Assembly: GCF_932294415.1 (NCBI RefSeq)
Contig: NC_065536.1
Coordinates: 30,461,354-30,525,353 of the forward strand
Reading direction: 5' to 3'
Length of the DNA: 64,000 nucleotides
DNA from: Quercus robur
Taxonomy: Eukaryota > Streptophyta > Magnoliopsida > Fagales > Fagaceae
The translations under genes and the position numbers were made by a program. Of the stretch, positions 10,521 through 20,896 are shown piece after piece (position 1 is the first letter of the stretch; every line of letters begins with the position of its first letter). The notes under the pieces were generated by a model, which did no database searches, was not told the origin of the DNA, and worked only from the letters and a program-made list of their open reading frames with translations.

Positions 10521-11232
10521 ACCCTTTTAACCCACGATTGAAAGAGAGCTTCCAGAGAGAATTTTGAGAGAGAAACCCTAAAGAAAAACCAGATTGTTTT
10601 ACCCACAATCTCTACCTTAGAGTCTCATCAAAATCCCTCACTCTCTTCCTCTCCATTGTCAAATCCTTGAGAGGCCATTATACCAAACCTGGTTCTCACC
10701 ATTATCATCTCTGTGAGACAGTCGTTTGGAGTTCTGGGAAGCAGTTAGGAAGGAGCCAATATTCATTGGTTGATGCTACGGTGTAGTAGCGGAATCCGGA
10801 AAGCTAGAAAAGAAAAAGGTTCGGCGCAACCTCGTTGGAGCAAGAAGCTTGGAGGGCTTAGGTGCATTGGGTAGATTAGGCTTGGAGGGTCTATTGCTGT
10901 CCTTGTATCCCAACTGTATTTTCTAGTGGATTGATTACCGCTTGGAGGGCGGCGGAGAGGTTTTTCGCCGAGGTCTTCGGTTTCCTCTTCGATAACATAT
11001 CTGGTGTTATCGCTGTGCTTGCATCTTCCTTCCTCTCTATCTCTGCCTTTACATTAATCTGCTGTGGTTTATTTTTGATGTGGCTTAGATAGTTGTTTAA
11101 TCAATTCCATGTTATAGCATATGTTAAGTTTCCGCACACTAGTTGTTTAACATATTGCATGTGTTGATTAAATTGGTTTTTGGGGGTCTAAACGTTCAAA
11201 AGTGTTTTTGTACACGTTTTTGAACTTTCAAT

Positions 11233-11244
11233 TGGTATCAGAGC
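11233..11244 (+). other. Primer binding site (tRNA-iMet)
   Basis: TGGTATCAGAGC, starting two bases after the LTR end, is the classical complement to the 3' end of plant initiator tRNA-Met, the primer for minus-strand synthesis in many plant copia-type elements. Confidence 0.95.
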
Positions 11245-11305
11245 AGGTACACATCTGTTTGGTTTCATTACCATTGTGTGATCCTTGACTCCCTTTCTTT
11301 TTGAG

Positions 11306-13276
11306 ATGGATAGGTCTCAATCCCTTAATGCACCTCCATATTTTGATGGAAGTAACTATGCATTTTGGAAGGTTCGTATGAGAGCCTTTTTATGCTCTAT
11401 TGATGAATCCGTGTGGGATGCTGTTGAGATGGGTTGGACCAAACCTGAAGCAGCCAAATCCACATGGGATAAGGCAGCACTTACTGCATCTAATGCTAAC
11501 AGTAAAGCACTAAATGCTATTTTCTGTGGTGTGTCTCCAGATGAATTTCACAGGATTTCTCACATTACTATTGCAAAAGATGCATGGGAGATTCTGGAAA
11601 CAACTTATGAAGGCACGAAGAAGGTGAAAGATACCAAGTTACAAATGCTGACCACTCGGTTTGAGGAGCTCAAGATGAGTGAGGATAAGTCTTTCGACTC
11701 GTTCTATGGGAAGTTAAATGAAGTGGTTGTCAGCAAGTTTAACTTGGGGGAGAAGATGGAGGATTCTAAGATTGTAAGGAAGATCCTTCGATCATTGCCG
11801 GAAAGCTTCCGTGCCAAAGTGACAGCCATTGAAAAGAGCAAGGATCTTGACGACATCAAGGTGCAGGAGCTGGTTGGTTCTCTACAGACCTATGAAATGT
11901 CGCTGCCAAATCAACGGAAGGGTAAATCCATTGCTCTAAAGACCGTTAATGAGAAGGTGGAAGATCAAGGCTCGTCAGGAGAAGATATGGTTGACAAGGA
12001 TGTAGCCTATCTTGTTAAAAATTTCAAGAAGTTTTTGAAATTCAAAAACAATGGAAAATTTGATGATAAGAGCAATTTCCAAAATTCTGGAAGGGAGAAG
12101 AGGGATTTCAAGAGGAAAGATGGAAAAGAATCCCAATCCACACAAGGTGTTACTTGTTTTGAATGCAACGGGCATGGACACTTCAAGAGGGAATGTCCTA
12201 ACTATTTGAAATCAAAAGGCAAGGTGTACGCCACGACTTTGAGTGATTCAGATTCGTCCGACTCAGAATCTGAGGAGAGCTGTGATGGAGAAGGGAACTA
12301 CTCAGCTTTCATGACTATTGCTCATGTTGAGTCTTCGGATGAATTGAATTTGCTTGTTCAAGACCTTGGAGAACATAGTGAGGATGACTCACTAGGAATT
12401 GTTGAAGAATCAGAAGCTGAAGAAGAAGAAAGCACAGCTACTCTTCAAGAAAATTACAATTCACTGTTGGAGAAATCTGGCGAATACACAAGGGTGGCCA
12501 AGGCTGCTGTGAGAAAGATGAAGAAGGCTGAGGAGGACTACAAAAGTCTCCTAATCCGGTATAGGGAGGCCAAATGCGAGATTGAAACCCTTAATGGTGA
12601 GCTGTCCGAAGCTTACACTAAAGTGAGATTCCTTGAGAATGAGGTTGTTCAAGCAAATGCAAAAATAGAGAGGGTCACCACCAAGAAGCTTGATGATGTT
12701 ATATCATCTCAAAAGAGCTTCTCAGACAAATCCGGACTGGGATATACCGGAGGAAGTAGCTCAACTGGAAATGTCACCAAAGAAGTGAAGTTTGTGAAGT
12801 CCAAAGATCCAGTTGTAGCTGACTCTACGAGTGTGAACCTCGAGGTGGAGAAAAAGAAGAATGTGGTGGACCAACGGATGCTGAATCATCGGAATCAGTC
12901 TATGGGCAGGTCCGAGTCTCGTGCCAAGTCACGTCCACGACCACAAAGAGGTCCTAGAGGAATGTATGTGTGCCATTATTGCGGACTTCAAGGGCACACT
13001 CGACCAAATTGCCAAAAGCTGAGGGCAATGAACAGTGCTACTCCTCAAAGGTCAGGAGGACCAAGAACTGATAGGAGAACTTGGGCAGGGGATCAACCTA
13101 GAGAGCAAAATGGAGATCCCGGAATGATGGACGTGATGAAGATGATTGGTGCATTCACCAACTGCTTGGAAAGCTTCTCACGAAGGTTTGAAAGCCCTAA
13201 CTCCCGTACCCAATCCTCTAAGGAAATCACCCCAAACGCAAGTGTCGTGTGGGTGAAAAGGGGTACTCATGCATAA
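11306..13276 (+). CDS. gag: Gag polyprotein of element A (copia-type)
   Basis: A 656-residue open frame. The ATG at 11306 (MDRSQSLNAPP) is chosen because the homologous B2 gag aligns from the same point. Residues ~8-210 form a DUF4219/UBN2-type copia gag core: PPYFDGSNYAFWKVRMRAF, AWEILETTYEGT, LQMLTTRFEELKM, KIVRKILRSLPESF. A Lys-rich linker leads to a CCHC knuckle CFECNGHGHFKREC (~283-296), then an acidic Ser/Glu region, a coiled-coil-like stretch (~380-470), and a second knuckle CHYCGLQGHTRPNC (~556-569). It ends SVVWVKRGTHA and stops where a protease would start in an autonomous relative. Role: packaging of element RNA in cytoplasmic particles. There are no stops, consistent with recent movement. 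Two knuckles separated by a coil is less usual than one. Confidence 0.93.
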   Translation: MDRSQSLNAPPYFDGSNYAFWKVRMRAFLCSIDESVWDAVEMGWTKPEAAKSTWDKAALTASNANSKALNAIFCGVSPDEFHRISHITIAKDAWEILETTYEGTKKVKDTKLQMLTTRFEELKMSEDKSFDSFYGKLNEVVVSKFNLGEKMEDSKIVRKILRSLPESFRAKVTAIEKSKDLDDIKVQELVGSLQTYEMSLPNQRKGKSIALKTVNEKVEDQGSSGEDMVDKDVAYLVKNFKKFLKFKNNGKFDDKSNFQNSGREKRDFKRKDGKESQSTQGVTCFECNGHGHFKRECPNYLKSKGKVYATTLSDSDSSDSESEESCDGEGNYSAFMTIAHVESSDELNLLVQDLGEHSEDDSLGIVEESEAEEEESTATLQENYNSLLEKSGEYTRVAKAAVRKMKKAEEDYKSLLIRYREAKCEIETLNGELSEAYTKVRFLENEVVQANAKIERVTTKKLDDVISSQKSFSDKSGLGYTGGSSSTGNVTKEVKFVKSKDPVVADSTSVNLEVEKKKNVVDQRMLNHRNQSMGRSESRAKSRPRPQRGPRGMYVCHYCGLQGHTRPNCQKLRAMNSATPQRSGGPRTDRRTWAGDQPREQNGDPGMMDVMKMIGAFTNCLESFSRRFESPNSRTQSSKEITPNASVVWVKRGTHA

Positions 13277-14310
13277 GCATTACAACATGTCCATGCATTA
13301 ATACTTCCTATGCTTTGTGACTATGTTTGTTTGGTATGCTTGTTGGTTTTGATTTCGTTTGTTTATCTGTCTTCTTGTGAATATCTCTTAATTGTGTTTT
13401 ATCAATCTTTTTGTTTCTTGAGTCAAAAATCCAAAAATTACATAAACATTTGAAAATCAAAAAGCTTGATTGACTTTGTTGAGTTTTGTCTTAAAACTCG
13501 TTTTGCCGTGTACCTTTGTGCTAATGGCTTTGTGCATTCTCGAGCATTGCTTGTTTTCATGCACTCATATCACTTTGGGAAAAATCTTGAAATCTATGTG
13601 ATTGTTGTAAATAGATCTTCAAACTTGTCATGAATGATTAGTGAATGGTTATGTTGATCTTGAAACTTGCATAGACTTGTGTCTATATCTCTTCCCATTT
13701 TTTATTTTTTTTCTAAAAAGAGCTCACTAAATGTAAATTTCCAAATGAAAAGAGATATTGAGCTGCAAAAGCCTGTCGCACATTCTAGTATTTGACTAGG
13801 AAAAAGGGTAAGCGACTTTATATTAAAAGAGAAATTTCTTTCAAAAAAGGCCAAAGGCCTATTCTTCAAAGAAAAATGTTATATATCCCTCTCACAATGA
13901 GAGATGATTGCCTCAAAAGATCAAATGTTATGGCTGAAAGTGGAGTCAAATGAAAGGCTCCAAGTTATGTTATCAAGTTGTGTGGGAAGTCATATATTCA
14001 TATTTCTATAATTGAGATTGGTCACATGATCTAGTGCTAATTGTGTATGCCTTGGTTGAATTGATCATTGAAGCTTCACATTAGTCAAAGGACTATTTCA
14101 TTGTTGTTATCCACACACAACACACAAGTTTGTGTTCGATAAATGCCATATTCATTTGTGTGATTGTACTTGATAAAATGTGTTTTCACATGCTCAATCT
14201 TTGTTAATTCGAGCACAAAAAGATTTTTGAGTGTTTTAGGTGTTTTTGGAAAGTATTTTACTGGAAAAATCTGAAAATTTCAAAAATACAGTTTTGCCCT
14301 GTTTTGGCGG
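13277..14310. other. Element A spacer where pol would be
   Basis: AT-rich DNA of about 1 kb with no frames resembling protease, integrase or reverse transcriptase. The corresponding spacer in B2 (44145-45324) has a similar layout, with T-rich DNA after the gag stop and a cacacaacac-like block near its end, suggesting shared ancestry or constraint. Confidence 0.6.
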
Positions 14311-14565
14311 CTCAGTCGCGGGTATGTCAAGTCGCGAGCCTCAGTCGCATCTTCGCTGGTCAGTTTTGGCGACTTGTTCGCGAGTGGAAGGTCCAGTCGC
14401 GAGATTCACTCAGAGATTTTCGCGGCTCAGCTCGCGACTCACTCGCGGGTGGACCTTCCAGTCGCGAAAAACACTTAGAAAAATTTTTCAAAATTTTCCT
14501 CTTGAGTGCTTTGGCGGCTTGAGCTGGCGACTGTGTGGCGACTTGAACCAGTCGCGAAAATCGCG
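14311..14565 (+). promoter_or_regulatory. CpG motif array upstream of ORF2 (element A)
   Basis: About a dozen variants of the LTR motif recur here: agtcgcggg, agtcgcgagcctcagtcgc, gttcgcgagtgg, cagtcgcgag, cgcggctcagctcgcgactcactcgcggg, cagtcgcgaaa and tggcgact. It is followed by a pyrimidine-rich leader (ctctctaaacactctccctccc, 14639-14660), like the LTR array that precedes the LTR leader. No strong TATA box is visible between them. I read this as an internal promoter region for ORF2; that is inference from layout. Confidence 0.5.
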
Positions 14566-14728
14566 TGTTTTGCAGAAACAGGAGCAGTTTTTAAACTTTT
14601 TCAGTTTTTCCCTCGAATTTTTGTGACTGTTCATCTTCTCTCTAAACACTCTCCCTCCCAAACACTCCGTGCTCCCTTTTCCAATCTCTTGTGTTGCATC
14701 CTTACAGCCCAAAATCGTCGAGTTCCAG

Positions 14729-15318
14729 GTATGGGTTTTCTGATTTTCACTCTTTACTACTTGATTTTGTGCTTTTACCCTTGATTTTTCGCATTTGATT
14801 GTGTTTTTGAAATGGGTTTGTGGTTCGGTCTCTGCTCTTTGTTCTTGCTTAGCTTGTGGATTCTGTTGTTATAGGTTGTGTTAATGATAGTCTTTGTCCT
14901 ATTGCTCTTGTGCTTAGCTAAGTATTCCTTTCATTTCAATCTGAACTTTGAGCTGTTGTGATGTTACTATTGGTTCTGTTTGAGGTTGTGAGTTTTCCTT
15001 TGCAAGATGTGCATGTCTTAGATTGATATTCTGTGGGAAGACTCTGTTAAGTTCAATATATTGTTTGTTTGTCATATCATTTTTTTCTTAAATCTGCCTC
15101 AATGTCCTTCATCTGCCTTCAGGATAGCTTCACCATGTTGTTCATGTGTTTCCTATCCTAGGCTTGGTTTGTCCATATGTTTGAACTAAATTGCTTGCTG
15201 TTTAAGTGTTTGAAGTTCACTTGTTTGATTGATATCTCTCTCTGTTAACTACATGGTACTGACTGGTTATGCACATATATTGTTATATGTTGTTGTGGCC
15301 TTTTCTGATTGTTCACAG
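14729..15318 (+). other. Predicted 5' UTR intron of ORF2 (element A)
   Basis: A donor cgagttccag|gtatgg (GT at 14729-14730) follows the pyrimidine-rich leader, and an acceptor ctgattgttcacag (AG at 15317-15318) lies exactly before the ORF2 ATG. The interval is T-rich, as plant introns are. The B2 element has the same arrangement (45746-46131). Upstream in-frame extension of ORF2 to 15229 would lie inside this intron, which supports the ATG at 15319. Confidence 0.55.
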
Positions 15319-16395
15319 ATGGCTCCTTCACCCCAGAAGAAGAAATCTACTGCTAAAAGAGCTGACAAAAGACTTAAGATGGATCCTAGATTGTTTAGGT
15401 CAGTTCATCATTTTGAGAGATACAAGGATAACTTCTTGAATGCAGGAATCATTCAAGAGAGATTTGTGGATTTGGAAGATTTAAGGCAAACTTTTATTCC
15501 CAGTTGTTTTGAAGGAAGAGGATGGGACAAACTTTTGAGTGATTTCCCTTTGGTGTGTGAACCCCTGATTAGAGAATTTTATTCCAATGCTGTGATAAAG
15601 GAGAATGAGTTAAATTGCTGGGTTAGAGGGAAAGAATTCATTTTGGATGCACATGTCATAGATGATGTACTAGGGCTTGAGGGTTTGGATGATGAGGAGT
15701 TTATCAATTTCAAGGATAGGAGTGTCTCTATTGAAACAGTTCAACAGAGGATAGGTGGGCAGAGAGAAGGGAAGTGTTTGAATACCACTGCCTTTCCAGT
15801 GGACATGAGGGTTCTAACCATAATCATGATGTTTAACCTTTATCCTATTAAGAAGTTGACCACAATCAATTGTGCTAGAGCAATTTTTCTGATGGATCTC
15901 AAAGAGAAGAACTTCATAGATATAAGTTCCCACATCTTTGACATCATTGTGGATGAGACAAGAACAACATCTAGACCAAAACTGATCTTTCCCAGTCTCC
16001 TAATGAGGATATTTCGAAGGAAGGGTGTTCAAATTCCTCAAGACATAAGTCACATGTCCACACCCTCTGCAATCAACAAACTTACCTGCAAAAGGATCAG
16101 TGTTAGGCTTCCAGGAGAAGAAGATGAAGGTGATGAAGGAGAGGAAGTCCCAATGGAGACTGATGCAGAGGCAGCAGGGCATGCATCCACCTCAACACCA
16201 AGGAGGAGTGGCAAGAGGTCCAGAGCTTCAACTTCTGCAGATGCACCTCCAGATGCTTTCCAGATCATTCTGGAAAGGCTTGATGGGATCAGGGCAGTCC
16301 AGACTGAGCATTCTCACAGAATGAGAGCCATGCAAGACCAGATTGATGTCTTGGCTGCTACACTTGACAGCTTCACAACTCAGCATGACCAGTGA
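15319..16395 (+). CDS. ORF2 of element A, putative plant transposon protein
   Basis: A 358-residue intact protein, homologous in plan to ORF2 of B2. It has a basic start (MAPSPQKKKSTAKRADKRLK, possible nuclear signal), then a globular domain of about 250 residues with FVDLEDLRQ, CFEGRGWDKLL, PLIREFYSNA, WVRGKEFILDAHVIDDVLGL, NLYPIKKL and RPKLIFPSLLMRIF. An acidic linker (EEDEGDEGEE), a Ser/Thr/Pro stretch and a C-terminal helix (AMQDQIDVLAATLDSF) that may form a coiled coil follow. It matches the family often annotated 'putative plant transposon protein'; no enzymatic residues or function are known to me. It occupies the env-like 3' position but has no signal peptide or membrane segment, so it is not an envelope protein. 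Confidence 0.85.
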   Translation: MAPSPQKKKSTAKRADKRLKMDPRLFRSVHHFERYKDNFLNAGIIQERFVDLEDLRQTFIPSCFEGRGWDKLLSDFPLVCEPLIREFYSNAVIKENELNCWVRGKEFILDAHVIDDVLGLEGLDDEEFINFKDRSVSIETVQQRIGGQREGKCLNTTAFPVDMRVLTIIMMFNLYPIKKLTTINCARAIFLMDLKEKNFIDISSHIFDIIVDETRTTSRPKLIFPSLLMRIFRRKGVQIPQDISHMSTPSAINKLTCKRISVRLPGEEDEGDEGEEVPMETDAEAAGHASTSTPRRSGKRSRASTSADAPPDAFQIILERLDGIRAVQTEHSHRMRAMQDQIDVLAATLDSFTTQHDQ

Positions 16396-17204
16396 CCCTT
16401 TGGCCATTCCATGTCAAAAAGGGGGAGAAAGTTCATTGATAATTGAAGCAGAAAAGCAGCTCTTGAGGGGGAGTAATTTGTTGAGGGGGAGTAATTAGTG
16501 TTTTTATGGTTTTTATGTTTTTAATACACTGGGTTTTGGTGTATAACTGTTTCTAACTCTTTTCATATACTCTTGGATAAACTTTTATATATGTTTGATG
16601 ATGTTATTCAGGTATTTGTTAGTTTGTACCCATATGCTTTTGTAAGCTTTGAGGGTTTATGTTCTATGCATAGTTTGTAGGCCTTGTGGTATGTACCATG
16701 CTTAAGTGCAGCCTTTATGCTATGTGAAATCAGTATTTTAAATCTAAATGTTCTGCATTGTGGTTTATGTACTGTCACTCTTGTGCCCTTGTAGGATTGT
16801 TCCTAGATGCATATGCCTTGTGTGCTATGCATTGGTTGAGTGTTGTACATACAAGTGTCTTGCCTTGTGCTTGTTAACTTGTATGTCCTTGTGTTCATTC
16901 CAAGTGTGAATGAACACTGTGATCACTACCTTGTGGTGTTCACTTGGTTGATCAAGCCATGGTTTGTTCATTAACTCCATCTTATGCTTGATCTCTTTTT
17001 GCCTGTTTCATATGCATTAATAATTTTCTGCTTACAATGATCATGGTGTATTGTTGTGTTTCAGGAGTTTATGTTCATATGATTCAAGTGCTTCACAGCT
17101 TCTAGAATTAGGTGTGAGTGAGTTTTGATCAACTGTTCCCAACTCACATGTTAAGTCTAGAGTCTGTTTTAGGGTTTTGTCACGGAATAGCCAAAGGGGG
17201 AGAT
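16396..17204 (+). promoter_or_regulatory. Post-ORF2 spacer and polypurine tract (element A)
   Basis: Non-coding. Purine tracts caaaaagggggagaaag (16415-16430), gagggggagtaat (about 16468 and 16485) and finally ccaaagggggagat (17191-17204), directly before the 3' LTR and therefore the functional polypurine tract. The earlier ones share GGGGGAG. The rest is T-rich with many cttgtg and ttgtgc words and no gene. Confidence 0.65.
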
Positions 17205-18317
17205 TGTAAGGTTGAATTTATTCAACCATCTAATTGGCTTTATTCCGTGCCAAATTTGCTTGTAATTCAGCATTTAGTAACCCTGTATTTAGGTGGGATT
17301 GTTGTAAGGGTAGTGAGTGAGATAGTGTGAAGATTGCTCAAGAGTGTGCAAGAAAACAGAGTGTCGCGGCTGGGACTCGCGACTGGACTCGCGGCTTCAA
17401 CCCGCCAGAATCTGCACACGTGCCAAGCATGCTGGAAGATGAACAGTCATGCTAGCTGGAGCACTACAGGACAAAACAGGACAACTGGCCATACGGTTAA
17501 CTCGCGACTGGAACTCGCGACTTAGTCAAGCCGCGAGGTCAAGCCGCGAGCCACCCCTGTTTTGGAAAAACCTGACGTTTCGCATTCCACTCCTCTTTAG
17601 TATAAATACCCTTTTAACCCACGATTGAAAGAGAGCTTCCAGAGAGAATTTTGAGAGAGAAACCCTAAAGAAAAACCAGATTGTTTTACCCACAATCTCT
17701 ACCTTAGAGTCTCATCAAAATCCCTCACTCTCTTCCTCTCCATTGTCAAATCCTTGAGAGGCCATTATACCAAACCTGGTTCTCACCATTATCATCTCTG
17801 TGAGACAGTCGTTTGGAGTTCTGGGAAGCAGTTAGGAAGGAGCCAATATTCATTGGTTGATGCTACGGTGTAGTAGCGGAATCCGGAAAGCTAGAAAAGA
17901 AAAAGGTTCGGCGCAACCTCGTTGGAGCAAGAAGCTTGGAGGGCTTAGGTGCATTGGGTAGATTAGGCTTGGAGGGTCTATTGCTGTCCTTGTATCCCAA
18001 CTGTATTTTCTAGTGGATTGATTACCGCTTGGAGGGCGGCGGAGAGGTTTTTCGCCGAGGTCTTCGGTTTCCTCTTCGATAACATATCTGGTGTTATCGC
18101 TGTGTTTGCATCTTCCTTCCTCTCTATCTCTGCCTTTACATTAATCTGCTGTGGTTTATTTTTGATGTGGCTTAGATAGTTGTTTAATCAATTCCATGTT
18201 ATAGCATATGTTAAGTTTCCGCACACTAGTTGTTTAACATATTGCATGTGTTGATTAAATTGGTTTTTGGGGGTCTAAACGTTCAAAAGTGTTTTTGTAC
18301 ACGTTTTTGAACTTTCA
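17205..18317 (+). repeat. 3' LTR of element A
   Basis: 1113 bp, equal in length to the 5' LTR, with one difference seen by eye (t at 18105 against c at 11018). It carries the same CpG array, TATA box and 63-codon chance frame (17334-17525). It is followed by the target copy ccctt (18318-18322) and then directly by the MULE1 transposase. Confidence 0.95.
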
Positions 18318-20060
18318 CCCTTTATATTTTCCATAGAAGTGGGTTGCATCTATGCTAATCACAGCTCTACATTGCTTGAACCCAACAATACATGGACGAA
18401 ACGCCCAAAATACGGAGTTGAATGTACAAGTTCCCCATTCATAATTATCGTCCACTAGTAGCTTATACTTTGTACCCAGACTTGCATCCTTAAGTCCTCC
18501 CAAAAAACGCAGCAACCCTGCATAAGACTCCTTAAAATCCCCGTATATAGCTGTAACGGCCTTTTGTTGGGCATCCCATACCTTGTATGTGAACCATAAT
18601 GATTACGTTAAAAATGAATACAAGTTAAATAATTATAGTTGAAGAAAACAAATCAAGACTTGTAAGGCTATAAGATGAAGATGATATTTCTTTCTCTTTA
18701 TTCCTTTTTTTTTTTTTTTATCAATTTCGTTTTTCATAATATAAGGTATTCATAGGTTTTGGTAAAAAAATATCATGCTTATACTTCACAAAAGACTGAT
18801 GTCTCTAAATTGTATTGAAAAGAAAATGCAAGTTAAAGAATACCTTGTAGTGACATACTTTGTGTTTTAAGTCTGTCAAAGCAACATGGCATAAGTTATT
18901 TATCTTATACGCAAGGTCTTCTCATATAGTGCTCAAGTATGTATGCTAGGAAGAACACCGAATCAATCATCCTACCATCATGAGCATTTTGAATTTTGTC
19001 ACACGTGTGGGGGCCCTTGCATTTTGCAATCTTCCAGACATTGTCTCCCTTGCAACAAATCACCCGGACTGACCATGGACAGGAATCATCCTTGCAACTC
19101 ACCATAAGCCTTTCTCAGTCTGAATGCTCAGTTTTGAAGCTAAAATTCTCTCGCACTGCGTACCAGGTCAACACATGTCACACTGCCAATTTAGTCGCGA
19201 ATACCATCCCTTTAATTGGCTGCTCCCCAGGCGTCCAACTTGATACTTCCAATTGCATAAACGGTGATGGATCAAACATATTATCCCAAGTGTTTTTGGT
19301 GAACCATTCCGATGTAGGATCGAGACCGGGGCATATGTCTCTATTCTCTTCTACAACCACATCTTCGATATGATCAACATCCTCATGTTCACCCATGATA
19401 TCTAGGAGCTCCTCGAAGTCATCCCTAGTAACATTGATATGGGTTGCATCATCACCAAGTCTGTGATCATCTTCATTTTTGGATGTGCCACCATGCAGCT
19501 TATCATGAGATAAATGCTCTCTTTCCTGCACCTGCTGGGGCCCTTCCTCCTCCTCAATCGAGTTCATATGGGCAAATGTCTGCCACAGTTCACTGCCATA
19601 CCTATTTCCTGTGTTCTCTACACACCCTTGATAAGACTGTAATGGTATTGAGTTGATGTGCTCATCTACTCTTCCATCCAAAATAGTATGTTGTGAACCC
19701 TTTCCAGCCTTTACTGTGGCGGGCTCAATAGTGACATAGAGATCTGAAGCAACGAATCCTTGAGCCACTATTTGTGCAACAACTTCCCTCATCATCTTCA
19801 CTTTGATGCCACCCGATAACTATAGTGAATTGTAGAAAACCTGGGTGTCTACAACCCATTGAGGTGCTCGATACACGATGGAAATGTTATGCCTAGAATG
19901 GTCTAACCCTGTCGCCTTCAATATTCTTCGTTGCAAGTTCATAAGCCCTATCCCACGCTTCACCTTAACATATTTTTGCTTTTGGTTTGAGCCTTGATAT
20001 GACAACCCATGCAATTCATGATAATACATCTCTCCATCATAGTACACAGAAAAAGTGAAA
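18318..20060 (-). pseudogene. MULE1 transposase, N-terminal half (mudrA type)
   Basis: On the minus strand from about 20060: a MuDR N-terminal domain (YYDGEMYYHELHGLSYQG, RRILKATG), an in-frame stop at 19820, an acidic linker (DDFEELLDIMGEHEDVDHIE), NTWDNMFDPSPF, GMVFATKLAV (stop at 19178), then the zinc-ribbon-like CPWSVRVICCKGD...GPHTC, LKHKVCHYK, a probable intron (about 18580-18842; the preceding exon ends HYK), and GLLRFLGGL...WAFRPCIVGF, AVISIDATHFYGKYKG. The Asp of SIDATH is the expected first catalytic residue. Several stops make it non-functional. The protein continues at 10117. Confidence 0.88.
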
Positions 20061-20896
20061 ATCGATCACCGCCCTGTTATTAACAATATAAAAGTTGTCA
20101 TAATCTATAACCACTTACATAAATTTGGCGTATGATAAAAACAATTTATATTTAAACTCAACCTCCTCAACTTGTGTATAGACATATAAATAATTGAATC
20201 TCAATCATTCAAAAAATTTCTAGGCACATAGACATAATGTGCACTTAACCATATATATATATATATATATTTATACACATATAAAATAATAAAAGGTCAA
20301 CCATTTCGACTTTATTAAGCCAATTTCTTTGTTGAGTAATGAATTCATATTATTATGAACACCCTTATTACTGTAAAAGTCAACAAAATATCATATTACC
20401 TCTATCTATCAACCAATGAGTTTTATACATATACCACAAGTCAACTATACTTGTCACTAATTGGGAATTCAACAAACATATGATAAACTAGTTCTAGCAC
20501 TTGCTTATTCTGAAGGTATTGTTGGATTGGATATTTTCAAAAGATTTGCTTAATTTTATTGTGTTTACCCCACTACGTGTATGTGTGTAACTTACAAAAT
20601 AATCTTACTATGCATGCTCTCTATTTGCTATCATATGGTCAAGCTTGATTCTTTTATATTTGTGCTCCATTTGTTTTGACAAAAAACCTATTAAATGGAC
20701 AGCACGGATGACCTAAAGGTTAAATGGTTTGTCTTGGATGGAGACACTGACACTGGGACTTGCAGATGGTGACCCAATAGTACAGCTTCTGCTTTCACCC
20801 GAGCATTTTGACTCGTCACATGAACTTGGAAAGTGCAAGACAAAACTATGTCCCATAGATATTGAAAATAGCTGAAAGCTGGTGAGGGTATTTTTG
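20061..20896. other. MULE1 interior upstream of the transposase
   Basis: AT-rich, with a short (AT)n run near 20252-20270. It would hold the transposase promoter (minus strand), but I cannot point to a convincing TATA box. No gene seen. Confidence 0.4.

Larger units (their letters stand above)
10118..11230 (+). repeat. 5' LTR of element A
   Basis: 1113 bp from tgtaaggttg to gaactttca. U3 holds a CpG-rich motif array and a TATA box. Downstream are a pyrimidine-rich leader (agagagaaaccctaaag) and a GC-richer stretch with cttggagg repeats. A 63-codon open frame at 10247-10438 recurs in all three A-type LTRs of the window but overlaps the motif array and is not treated as a gene. Confidence 0.95.
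10118..18317 (+). mobile_element. Complete non-autonomous LTR retrotransposon, family A
   Basis: An 8200-bp element with two 1113-bp LTRs (TGTAAGG...CTTTCA), a ccctt target duplication, a tRNA-iMet primer site (11233-11244), an open gag gene (11306-13276), an open ORF2 (15319-16395) and a polypurine tract (17191-17204). Protease, integrase, reverse transcriptase and RNase H are absent: 13277-15318 and 16396-17190 have no such frames. By eye the LTRs differ at one position (c at 11018, t at 18105), so insertion was recent. It must depend on enzymes supplied by another element. The layout is that of a gag-only ('TR-GAG'-like) element with an added downstream gene. Confidence 0.92.

Noticed and set aside
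15229..15318. Upstream extension of ORF2 in element A
   Set aside because: It lies inside the predicted 5' UTR intron, and the ATG at 15319 aligns with the start of the B2 protein.
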